This document shows, piece by piece, positions 1 through 5,397 of a stretch of DNA of 5,499 nt. Made by a program: the position numbers and the translations under genes. The notes under the pieces are model-generated. The model was not told where the DNA came from and ran no database searches. It worked only from the letters and a program-made list of their open reading frames with translations. Numbering within the stretch: the first letter of the stretch is position 1; each line of letters opens with the position of its first letter. Origin of the DNA: JBEIFW01 sp046081125 (GTDB lineage Bacteria > Actinomycetota > Acidimicrobiia > Acidimicrobiales > Ilumatobacteraceae); contig JBJTVH010000035.1 of NCBI GenBank assembly GCA_046081125.1, forward strand, positions 1 through 5,499, in the 5' to 3' direction.

Positions 1-1
1 C

Positions 2-208
2 CCCACCCGGGTGTTCCTCCACCAGAACACCGACCGTGCCCACGAACTCGCCGACACCGCCGGGCTCACCGCGGCCGACACCGCACTCCTCCACCACCTC
101 CCACCCGGCCACGCGCTGTGGCAGTACGGGGGGCGAACCCGTCACGTCCACCACCTCGCCCACCGCAACGAAACCCACCTCATCGACACCAACACCGCGT
201 TCCGGTGA
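2..208 (+). CDS. C-terminal end of a probable VirB4/TraG-like conjugative ATPase (partial)
   Basis: The frame is open from the left window edge to TGA at 206-208, so only the last 68 residues are visible and the Walker motifs lie outside. What is seen is a tail with the pattern LPPGHALWQYGGRTRHVHHL followed by an ETHLIDT segment. I associate this with the C-terminus of actinobacterial VirB4/TraG-type ATP-binding proteins (a 'G-x-ALW-x-x-G-x-R' strand, then a '-x-E-x-x-L-x-DT' end), which power type IV secretion or conjugation at the inner membrane. The upstream TAGLTAADTALLHHL helix fits the 'gLs-x-x-d-x-x-l-x-x-L' helix of that fold. Codons are strongly C-ending. The next gene starts 69 bases downstream with no obvious terminator. 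The GTG at position 11 is internal, not a start. The assignment rests on a short tail, so another HerA/FtsK-type ATPase is possible. Confidence 0.55.
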   Translation, partial: PTRVFLHQNTDRAHELADTAGLTAADTALLHHLPPGHALWQYGGRTRHVHHLAHRNETHLIDTNTAFR

Positions 209-276
209 AGCCCGACAGAGCTCCCGCATATTTGTCCCAGGCGAGCGGCAGTTCGGCGCTGGGGCGGGACGGCGCC

Positions 277-948
277 GTGACGTCCTACGCTGAACTGGTG
301 CCAACGATCGGGTTCTTGCATACGGCGTTGGTTCATCGCTCGACGTTCGACGCCTTGGTCAGCGAGCTGGGTCCTGGTGTCAACACTGCGGTGGTCGTGA
401 ACGAGGATGTGCTGAGCCTGGCCCGCCGCCTCGGTTCGGACCACGACCAAGTTGGCGCCCTGATCCTCGAGGCGTTGGTCGAGCTCGAACGTGCGGGGGC
501 GGCCATCGTGGTGTGTACGTGTTCCACGATTGGCGAACAGGCTGAAGAGATCGGTCGGCGCCGAGGCCAGCATGTCGTCCGTGTGGATCGAGCGATGGTC
601 GAGGCTGCGGTGGCCATTGGCCGGCGTATCGCGGTGGTGGCTGCCGTCGAGTCCACGATCGCTCCGACGCGGGCGTTGATCGAGTCGGTCGCTACGCGCA
701 GCGGTGTCGGGGTCGAGCTCACGATGGTGGTCGCTGAGGGAGCCTGGCAGCAGTTCGAAGCGGGCGATCAGGACGGCTATCTGCGCGCGGTGGCCGCGAG
801 CTGCGTCTCGGTCGACGGGTCCGTCGATGTGATCGTGCTTGCGCAGGCTTCGATGGCCAATGCGGTATCTCGCTTGATGATCACGACGCCAGTCTTGGCC
901 AGCCCGCGTTCTGCGGTGGAGGCAGCCGTCGCCTTTGCCCGCAGGTAA
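277..948 (+). CDS. Asp/Glu/hydantoin racemase-superfamily protein
   Basis: A 223-residue protein of the Asp/Glu racemase fold: two similar alpha/beta halves, each normally giving one catalytic cysteine. The N-terminal strand TIGFLHTALVH (about residues 10-20) is typical. The first catalytic loop, AAIVVCTCSTIGEQ, is at residues 76-89, with C80 and C82. The second-half loop reads VIVLAQASMANA (residues 185-196) and has no cysteine where two-base racemases have one, so the enzyme may be a one-cysteine racemase, a decarboxylase-like relative, or non-racemising. The substrate cannot be told. GTG 277 was chosen because a purine-rich ggggcggga run (261-269) lies seven bases upstream. GTG 298 (MPTIGFLHT...) is an equally credible start. 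The frame stays open upstream to 118, but that part is low-complexity Pro/Arg antiphase to the ATPase tail. The gene looks complete. An IS3-type end begins about 80 bases after its stop. Confidence 0.75.
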   Translation: MTSYAELVPTIGFLHTALVHRSTFDALVSELGPGVNTAVVVNEDVLSLARRLGSDHDQVGALILEALVELERAGAAIVVCTCSTIGEQAEEIGRRRGQHVVRVDRAMVEAAVAIGRRIAVVAAVESTIAPTRALIESVATRSGVGVELTMVVAEGAWQQFEAGDQDGYLRAVAASCVSVDGSVDVIVLAQASMANAVSRLMITTPVLASPRSAVEAAVAFARR

Positions 949-1090
949 GTGGTGATCGTGGCGGCCCGGCGAGGGAGCGGGCACCGGTCGACGGCACCAG
1001 TGCCTTCCATACCGATCGGCAGTTGCGATGACCTGACCCTTGCCTGGGGGTCCAGGTGTTGTGAGAGTCCTGTTGCCCGTGTTGGGCAGA

Positions 1091-1381
1091 ATGGATTCGG
1101 TCATGAAGGGACGACGGCATACGCCTGAGCAGGTGATCCGCAAGCTGCGTGACGCCGACCGCCTGCTGGTGGACGGGATCGAGCTGGCAGAAGTGGTGCG
1201 CCGGTTGGAGGTCTCGGAGCAGACCTACTACCGGTGGCGGAACCAGTACGGCGGCATGAAGGCCGACGACGCCAAACGGCTCCGCGAGCTGGAGAAGGAG
1301 AACGCCCGCCTCAAGCGCCTGTTGGCCGAGGCCGAGTTGGAGAAGTCGATCCTGAAAGAGGCCGCTGCGGGAAACTTCTGA
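1091..1381 (+). CDS. IS3-family transposase OrfA
   Basis: A 96-residue OrfA, the DNA-binding partner of the IS3 OrfAB transposase. It starts with a helix-turn-helix region (KGRRHTPEQVIRKLRDAD, then VSEQTYYRWRNQYGG) and continues into a leucine-zipper-like coiled coil (ADDAKRLRELEKENARLKRL, then LLAEAELEKSILKEA). It ends in the GNF-stop typical of this branch. ATG 1091 is annotated; ATG 1103 (MKGRRHTPEQ) is the other common start and lacks a better ribosome site. OrfA is full length. Its last codons carry a GGGAAAC slippery heptamer in the correct phase for -1 frameshifting into orfB, described separately. Confidence 0.9.
   Translation: MDSVMKGRRHTPEQVIRKLRDADRLLVDGIELAEVVRRLEVSEQTYYRWRNQYGGMKADDAKRLRELEKENARLKRLLAEAELEKSILKEAAAGNF
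1369..1375 (+). other. Programmed -1 frameshift site GGGAAAC of the IS3 element
   Basis: At the orfA end the codons read gcg gga aac ttc tga. The heptamer G-GGA-AAC fits the X-XXY-YYZ rule exactly in the orfA phase, and slipping back one base gives GGG AAA CTT CTG ACC. That enters a K-L-L-T-P-D-R-Q-R reading frame, which is the usual start of OrfB in this IS3 branch. Phase and motif are seen directly; the activity is inferred. I did not resolve a stimulatory stem-loop downstream. Confidence 0.6.
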
Positions 1382-2005
1382 CCCCGGACCGTCAACGCCG
1401 TGGCCGTGGCGATCGACCGGTTCGGGGTCTCCCAGCGCCTGGCATGCCGAGCGCTCGGTGTTACCCGCTCGATGATCCGCCGCCCACCAGCGACACCGTC
1501 GGACGAAGAGGTAGAGATCCGAGCGTGGCTGCGGGACTTCGCCAAACGCCGACCCCGCTGGGGATGGCGTCGGGCGCATGACGAGCTCGTCAAGACCACC
1601 GGCCGGCGGATCAACCGCAAGCGGGTCCAGCGGCTCTGGCGCGACGAAGGGCTCCGCGTCCCGCAGCGGCCTCGCAAGAAACCGTTGCGGGGCGACGGTG
1701 TCCTCGGATCGTTCTGTCCGTTGTGGCCCGACGTGGTGTGGGCCATGGACTTCCAGTTCGACCAGACCGCCGATCGCCGCCCGATCAAGCTGTTGAACCT
1801 GATCGACGAGCACACCCGCGAATGCCCCGAGATCCTCGTCGAGCGTTCGATCACCGCCGACATGGTCGTCGCCATGCTCGACCGAACCGTCTCGGCGCAG
1901 GGTGGGCCGCCGATGTTCATTCGGATGGACAACGGCCCAGAGTTCATCGCCAACGCCGTCAGGGACTGGTGCGCCTCGACGGGAGCCGGGGCAGTGTTCA
2001 TCGAT
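1372..2005 (+). pseudogene. IS3-family transposase OrfB, frameshifted and C-terminally truncated
   Basis: OrfB is the DDE integrase-fold part of the transposase. It enters from the slippery site as KLLTPDRQR, but conserved sequence then continues in another frame from about 1400 (VAIDRFGVSQRLACRALG), implying a one-base indel in the repetitive gccgtggccgtgg stretch at about 1397-1409. From there the order is as expected: a HTH_21-like helical region (RAWLRDFAKRRPRWGWRRAH), then the rve core with the first catalytic Asp in VVWAMDFQFD (codon 1748-1750) and the second in FIRMDNGPEF (codon 1928-1930). After AGAVFIDP (about 2005) similarity stops. The third acid, Glu in the usual E-S-F-N-G segment, and about 80 residues are missing. 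The open frame runs on to 2230, but that part is antisense IS30 sequence and flank. Non-functional. Confidence 0.85.
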
Positions 2006-2160
2006 CCACCGTTCTTCCACCAGTGCCCGGTCTTGCGATCGATGTTCAGGCGTCGACACGCTTCGGAGTTCGACACCCCTTGGCGAATCAAGCGTGAGTA
2101 CTGCTCACGCTTGTCCAACATCGGCTGCCGCCCCGGACGACCCCTCGAGCTCGATTTCAT
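2004..2160 (-). pseudogene. IS30-type transposase, N-terminal fragment
   Basis: Reading leftwards from ATG at 2160, about 52 residues look like the N-terminal helix-turn-helix of actinobacterial IS30-type transposases: RGRPGRQPMLDKREQYSRLI, then QGVSNSEACRRLNIDRKTGH and WWKNGGS. The pattern 'l-x-x-G-x-S-x-x-E-A-C-R-x-x-x-I-x-R-x-T-G-x-x-W' is the recognisable part. Past about 2004 the frame stays open but reads the complement of IS3 orfB, so its C-terminal continuation is spurious. The whole catalytic region is missing. The two truncated transposases converge on the same junction, as expected if one element inserted in or recombined with the other and the remainder was deleted. Confidence 0.7.
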
Positions 2161-2236
2161 GGCACCTGCCTACTCCAGGCGTAGCCACGATCCCTGGAAC
2201 CCGCCGAGCACACCTGGAGAACTTCGCTGAGCGCTA
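2004..2236 (-). mobile_element. IS30-type insertion sequence, 5' fragment
   Basis: The minus strand carries the start of an IS30-like transposase gene (2160 down to about 2004) with about 75 bases of leader up to 2236. There a P-loop kinase reading frame is cut off by a TGA. The outer end of the element probably lies at or close to 2236-2240, where kinase coding similarity stops. I do not recognise the terminal inverted repeat sequence, so the boundary rests on the interrupted kinase. The inner end is the junction with IS3 orfB near 2005. Confidence 0.5.
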
Positions 2237-2476
2237 TCACCAGTCGTAGTACGAGCGCATGCCCTCCTCCGGCGTCAACCGGGCTCGCTCGGCCGCGTCC
2301 ATCACCCGGTAGAAGTCGTCACCTCGAACGAGCGATGCATCAAGACGCTCAGCGAGGCGGGCGGCGAACGTCGACTTGCCGGCAGCGCTATGACCGTCAA
2401 CGCCGATCAGCGTGATTCGATCTCCGACCCCGGCGACGTGTCGCTCGATCTCGGCCGCCGATTGCTCGGTCGGAGT
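2237..2476 (-). pseudogene. Uridine-kinase-like P-loop kinase, broken remnant
   Basis: The minus strand has a 79-codon stretch with a clear nucleotide-kinase start: ITLIGVDGHSAAGKSTFAAR carries the Walker A loop GxxxxGKST, and LVRGDDFYRVMD matches the substrate-side 'D-D-F-Y' segment of uridine kinase/phosphoribulokinase-like proteins. It ends EEGMRSYYDW-TGA, where relatives continue with a helix and the lid and adenine-binding regions, so about 100 or more residues are missing. No ATG, GTG or TTG lies in this frame before the upstream in-frame TGA at 2477-2479. A good GTG (2478-2480) with gggag five bases upstream is present but one base out of frame, suggesting a small indel near the start. 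Because there is no in-frame start, start-based gene finders would miss it. Confidence 0.7.
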
Positions 2477-2709
2477 TCACGCTCCCACTCTGACACCGTC
2501 AATTGGGGCGATGTGGCGAGTGGCTGCCAGCCCGTGATTCCCGGGCGCTCGACTTGGGCCGAAGTAGGGCGGGGAGGTGTGGCTGCGCGGTGGACTACCG
2601 AGCGGCGTTATCGGGCGGCACCTATCGGCACGTTGGCGACGCGGCCGAACGGCACCTGTGGCCGTCGACCAGGGGCGAATGTCAAACTCGACCCGTGAGG
2701 CAGCTAGCG

Positions 2710-2904
2710 ATGACGGGCGTCGTCACTGGTGTCCTCATCCTGATCTCCGCTCGTCCCGGGCCGATCTGGGCGCCACTTCGCTTGATTCGCGGCCGGCCGC
2801 GTGGCGGCGCGACCGAGGCTGAGCACCTGCGGTTCGTTCGCATCTTCGGCCTGATGTCGCTCGCTGTCGGGCTGGTAGCTGGGGTGGCCGCCGTAGCGGC
2901 CTAA
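2710..2904 (+). CDS. Small two-helix membrane protein
   Basis: A 64-residue protein with two hydrophobic segments: MTGVVTGVLILISA (1-14) and IFGLMSLAVGLVAGVAAVAA (45-64). They are joined by a basic loop (RPGPIWAPLRLIRGRPRGG, about 15-33) and an acidic-basic turn (ATEAEHLRFVR). The layout 'helix - ARP-x-x-x-W - charged loop - R-x-x-G - helix' resembles small actinobacterial membrane proteins of the DUF6199 kind, but this is pattern memory only. ATG 2710 is chosen because gagg at 2697-2700 is well placed; GTG 2695 would add five residues. The frame remains open upstream to 2503, but that part looks non-coding. Function unknown. Confidence 0.5.
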   Translation: MTGVVTGVLILISARPGPIWAPLRLIRGRPRGGATEAEHLRFVRIFGLMSLAVGLVAGVAAVAA

Positions 2905-2956
2905 CCCGAACCTGACGCCGGGTTCTCCGCGACCATCAGGTCCTTCAGCGCAGGCG

Positions 2957-2987
2957 GGCTTCGAAAGTCGCTCTGACGAGCGAAGCC
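2957..2987. terminator. Weak candidate bidirectional terminator hairpin
   Basis: A perfect 7-bp inverted repeat, GGCTTCG (2957-2963) and CGAAGCC (2981-2987), with a 17-base loop, lies in the 127-base gap between the convergent small membrane protein and DUF5990 genes. There is no U-tract on either side, so only the position and pairing support termination. Confidence 0.25.
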
Positions 2988-3031
2988 GCTGCCGTCAACG
3001 ACCTTGCTGCCTATCGCCGGGTGTGAGCGCG

Positions 3032-3478
3032 TCAGGCGTCTGGGACTTTCCACACGGCGGCGGGAGGGTCGATTCGAGCGCACCGAGGGCCACCGAGGTC
3101 ATCGGTCAGGTCGACCGCGACGGCGAGGCAGCCCACTTGCACCGCCGACTCCATGAGCTCGCGGTCGACTCGACCGAGCATGAGCTTCGCCCGCCGGAAC
3201 ATCTCGAACCCGTGGTCCGGGTGAACATTTCCCCACGTTAGATAGATGAAGCGTTCACCGACCTTGCCCTGCACCGCGGGACCACGGAAGTCGAGACCCC
3301 CGTCTCTTCGAACGACGTCGACGTCCGTCTCCCAGACCGCCTCGGTGGCGTCCGCTCGGACGAGCTGAGCGGCATCTCGCTTGATCTGGATGCCGACGTG
3401 AACCTGGTCCATCGATGTGCCGTCCGGGTGGCAGAACGTGCGGCCAGGAAGGTTCGACCCAACAATGAGTACTCGCAC
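3032..3478 (-). CDS. DUF5990 family protein
   Basis: A 148-residue protein matching what I know of DUF5990: an N-terminal MRVLIVGSNLPGRTF strand and loop (1-15), DQVHVGIQ (24-31), the core LDFRGPAVQGKVGERFIYLT (62-81) followed by WG, then FEMFRRAKLMLGRVD (91-105), and a C-terminal GGPRCARIDPPAAVW (129-143). The molecular role of this family is unknown. It is small, soluble and common in actinobacteria. GTG 3478 is chosen because the family's conserved start (MRVL-x-x-G) begins there. A GTG at 3622 in the same frame would add 48 residues including a hydrophobic stretch, discussed as a finding. The gene diverges from the methyltransferase at 3728 and converges with the small membrane protein. 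It appears intact. Confidence 0.8.
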   Translation of the reverse strand: MRVLIVGSNLPGRTFCHPDGTSMDQVHVGIQIKRDAAQLVRADATEAVWETDVDVVRRDGGLDFRGPAVQGKVGERFIYLTWGNVHPDHGFEMFRRAKLMLGRVDRELMESAVQVGCLAVAVDLTDDLGGPRCARIDPPAAVWKVPDA

Positions 3479-3715
3479 GCGACTGATGATGCCCCGACTC
3501 GGACCGTCTGCCCCTTCGGGGGCGGTCCAGCGGCGAGTCGGCGTCCATCCCACGAGCGCCCCAACGGCCACTGCGAGCGTCGCTCCGACCGCCCCCGAGA
3601 ACGCCGGATCGAGGACGCACACTTCGCTCTGTCCACGGCCGTCTACGGCGCACGCATATCCGGCGATCCCGGCCGTCCGGGGTGCTCGGTATCGCTCGAT
3701 GCGCGTTCATCGCCG

Positions 3716-3721
3716 TAGTCT
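3716..3721 (+). promoter_or_regulatory. Candidate -10 box (TAGTCT) of a leaderless methyltransferase promoter
   Basis: TAGTCT fits the actinobacterial TANNNT -10 consensus and ends exactly six bases before GTG 3728. There is no Shine-Dalgarno-like sequence, so transcription probably begins at the start codon. No convincing -35 hexamer is visible. Confidence 0.4.
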
Positions 3722-3727
3722 CAGCTC

Positions 3728-4546
3728 GTGAGTGGCTATGTGCACGGGTACGACGAACGCGAAGCTCGGCGGTTAGCTGACCAGGCTCGCACGCTGGTCG
3801 ATCTCCTCCACGTTGACAGCGTGTTCGAACCTGGCGTGACGATTCTCGAGGCCGGCTGCGGGGTTGGCGCACAAACGGTGACACTCGCCCGGCTGAACCC
3901 AACTGCGACCATCACCGCGATCGACGTGTCAGCAGACTCGCTGGGCCTCGCAGCGCAGCGCTGCCGCGCTGCCGGGATCACGAACGTCACCTTCGAGCTG
4001 GGCGACATCTTCAACCTTCGCTATGCGGACGCATCGTTCGACCACGTCTTCGTCTGCTTCGTGCTCGAACACCTCCCGGCACCGGTGGCCGCGCTGAAGT
4101 CACTACGACGGCTCGTGAAACCTACCGGCACGATCACCGTCATCGAAGGAGATCACGGATCCACGTTCTTTCATCCCGACTCCGACGCCGCGCACACCGC
4201 GATCGGGTGCCAAGTCGCGCTTCAGGCGGCGGCCGGCGGCAACGCCAACATCGGCCGTGAGCTGTACCCGCTGCTCGTCGGCGCCGGTCTCACTGACGTG
4301 ACCGTGTCGCCTCGTCACGTCTACGTCGACGGAAGCCGTCCCCACTGGATCGAAGGATTCACCCGCAACACCTTCACTGCGATGATCGAAGGTGTTCGCC
4401 AGACCGCTCTTCAAGCGAAGCTCACAGATCCCGTCACATTCGACCGCGGTATCGCAGACCTCTATCGAACTGCACAACCCGACGGCGTGTTCAGCTATAT
4501 GTTCTTCAAAGCAACCGCGCGCCCGGAGACCATCACCGCACGCTAG
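3728..4546 (+). CDS. Class I SAM-dependent methyltransferase
   Basis: A complete 272-residue methyltransferase of the Methyltransf_11/25 type. Motif I is ILEAGCGVGAQT (39-50), forming the SAM-binding loop. The acidic residue after strand 2 is D66 in TAIDVSADSLG, expected to bind the ribose hydroxyls. GDIFNL (92-97) places D93 by the adenine, and SFDHVFVCFVLEHLPAP (103-119) is motif IV with the following helix. The C-terminal part (WIEGFTRNTFTAMIEGVRQ, then DGVFSYMFFKATA) forms the substrate-side cap of this subgroup. The acceptor substrate is not known. The UbiE/MenG-like look of motif I does not prove a quinone role, and no quinone genes are nearby. GTG 3728 gives MSGYVHGYDEREARRL, the usual start of this subgroup. 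The gene is probably transcribed alone from a leaderless promoter. Confidence 0.85.
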   Translation: MSGYVHGYDEREARRLADQARTLVDLLHVDSVFEPGVTILEAGCGVGAQTVTLARLNPTATITAIDVSADSLGLAAQRCRAAGITNVTFELGDIFNLRYADASFDHVFVCFVLEHLPAPVAALKSLRRLVKPTGTITVIEGDHGSTFFHPDSDAAHTAIGCQVALQAAAGGNANIGRELYPLLVGAGLTDVTVSPRHVYVDGSRPHWIEGFTRNTFTAMIEGVRQTALQAKLTDPVTFDRGIADLYRTAQPDGVFSYMFFKATARPETITAR

Positions 4547-4617
4547 GCATCCCCGCCGGCCACGCGATATCGCTCACAGCCGAGGCGCTCGAAGCCACGA
4601 GGTACCGGCGAAGTGGT

Positions 4618-4632
4618 GCGCTCGACGAGCGC
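4618..4632. terminator. Short GC hairpin between convergent genes
   Basis: GCGCTC-gac-GAGCGC is a perfect 6-bp stem with a 3-base loop. It sits between the methyltransferase stop (4546) and the NlpC/P60 stop (4636-4638) and could end transcripts from both sides. It lacks a U-tract. Confidence 0.3.
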
Positions 4633-4635
4633 TCC

Positions 4636-5247
4636 CTATCTCGTCGCAGGCAAGGCGTAGCGGCGGACGGCTTGCACGTTGTTCCAGTCGATGGTGGCGA
4701 TGCGGACGATGTCGCCGGTGTGGGGGGCGTGGATGATCTCGGTGGGGCTGATGGCGATGCCGACGTGGCCGAAATCCTTGAAGGGGTCCCCGCCGCGACG
4801 GAACACGAGGTCGCCGGGTCGAACTTGTTCCGGACCTATCGGTACGGCGCTGCCCATGGTGGCTTGGATGGCGGCGGAGTGAGGGAGGTCGATGCCGGCT
4901 CGCCGGTAAGCGGCGAGGGTGAGGCCGCTGCAGTCGAATGTGTCTGGTCCTGCGGTGCCGAAGACGTAGGGCTTGCCGAGTTGCGCTCTCGCGTAGGCGA
5001 CGACTGTGTCGATCGCCGTGCACGTCGGGTCGGTGTCGACGGGCGTCCGGTCGTAGGCGTCGAGCCAGCGGGTCTGGTACTGGCGTGGGGTAAGGACGTT
5101 CCCGGCTCCGGGGACGGAACGACATCCATCAGCGCCGGGTCGCGTGCGGCGGCCGGGTAGTACCAGACGACCGGGACGAGTCGGACGTCGGTGTAGTCGG
5201 TGAGGATCAAGCAGCACCTCGACGTCGTAGAACGGCAACTTCTTGCG
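4636..5247 (-). pseudogene. NlpC/P60 family cell-wall peptidase, 5' part frameshifted and truncated
   Basis: The C-terminal 130 or so residues form an intact NlpC/P60 cysteine peptidase domain, which cuts peptidoglycan stem peptides outside the membrane. The catalytic Cys is in DTFDCSGLTLAAYRRAG (codon 4932-4930), the His in KDFGHVGIAI (4767-4765), and the third polar residue, His, in EIIHAPHTGD (4731-4729). Upstream, protein-like sequence alternates between frames: KKLPFYDVEVLL next to the CRISPR repeat, then LTDYTDVRLVPVVWYYPAAA in another frame, then NVLTPRQYQTRW back in the first. This implies compensating one-base indels near 5200-5215 and 5095-5118. No signal peptide or usual start is present, and the sequence runs straight into a CRISPR repeat at 5248. 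An open frame does continue to a GTG in the second repeat, but it crosses the spacer. Similar proteins can accompany conjugation modules. Sequencing error could explain the shifts but not the lost N-terminus. Confidence 0.7.
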
Positions 5248-5360
5248 CTCACGAACGGCCCTCACAGCCTGTTCGTATTGAAACCAACCGCAGGAACGCG
5301 ATGGAAAGGGAAATGGCTTCAGCCTCACGAACGGCCCTCACAGCCTGTTCGTATTGAAAC
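5248..5360 (+). CRISPR. Mini CRISPR array: two 37-nt repeats, one 39-nt spacer
   Basis: Two identical 37-base repeats occupy 5248-5284 and 5324-5360. They start CTCACGAACGGCC and end GTTCGTATTGAAAC. They flank a unique 39-base spacer (5285-5323) that starts CAACCGCAGG and ends GGCTTCAGC. Identity stops abruptly on both sides of each copy. The ATTGAAAC end is the classic 8-base 5' handle of many type I and type III crRNAs, which sets transcription as plus strand. Each repeat can fold: ACGAAC pairs with GTTCGT, extended by one G-T and one G-C pair. Length and ending fit I-B, I-D or type III arrays better than I-C (about 32 bases) or I-E (28-29 bases). No third repeat or degenerate terminal repeat is visible, no AT-rich leader lies at the 5' side (which is NlpC/P60 remnant), and no cas gene is in the window. 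Confidence 0.75.
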
Positions 5361-5361
5361 G

Positions 5362-5383
5362 GACCCGGTGATCCGCCCGGGTC
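5362..5383 (+). terminator. GC hairpin just after the last CRISPR repeat
   Basis: GACCCGG (5362-5368) and CCGGGTC (5377-5383) form a perfect 7-bp stem with an 8-base loop, starting two bases after the second repeat. It could end the array transcript, but no U-run follows. It could also be chance in GC-rich DNA. Confidence 0.3.
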
Positions 5384-5397
5384 GCCCCACCCGGATT

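Larger units (their letters stand above)
1029..2005 (+). mobile_element. Truncated IS3-family insertion sequence
   Basis: The element holds an orfA/orfB pair of the IS3 family. The likely left end is TGACCTGACCC at 1029-1039, about 60 bases before orfA and beginning with the TG usual for IS3 termini. The right end is missing, because orfB similarity stops near 2005 where an oppositely oriented IS30-type fragment begins. No matching right inverted repeat or target duplication can therefore be shown, and the exact left end is inferred. The element cannot move on its own. Confidence 0.7.

Noticed and set aside
1029..1060. CCTGGGGGTCCAGG as a terminator between the racemase and IS3
   Set aside because: The stem is only five base pairs, lacks a U-tract, and lies within the probable IS3 left end.
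142..1143. 333-codon minus-strand open frame
   Set aside because: It lies antisense to the racemase, is rich in Arg/His/Asp as expected from complementing GC-rich coding DNA, and has no recognisable domain.
1228..2003. C-terminal continuation of the IS30-type frame
   Set aside because: It is antisense to IS3 orfB; only the first 52 or so residues are transposase-like.
881..2059. 392-codon minus-strand open frame
   Set aside because: It is the complement of IS3 orfA and orfB; the protein shows no domain and crosses three unrelated units.
2006..2230. C-terminal continuation of the IS3 orfB frame
   Set aside because: Similarity to OrfB ends at about 2005; the rest is the complement of the IS30 fragment and its leader.
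2901..3083. 60-codon minus-strand frame ending near the small membrane protein gene
   Set aside because: It overlaps the DUF5990 C-terminus in another frame and has no motif or ribosome site; its middle (VVDGSGFARQSDFRSPP) is protein-like but too weak to call.
3255..3902. 215-codon Arg-rich minus-strand frame
   Set aside because: It crosses DUF5990, the intergenic region and the methyltransferase start in shadow frames; its composition is typical of non-coding GC-rich frames.
4574..5125. 183-codon Arg/His/Pro-rich minus-strand frame, and a plus-strand Gly/Val/Asp-rich frame at 4672-5160
   Set aside because: Both are shadows of the NlpC/P60 gene, whose catalytic motifs fix the true frame.
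5248..5328. GTG at 5328 as the start of the NlpC/P60 protein
   Set aside because: It lies inside CRISPR repeat 2 and the frame would translate the spacer and repeat 1; family similarity only begins left of 5248.
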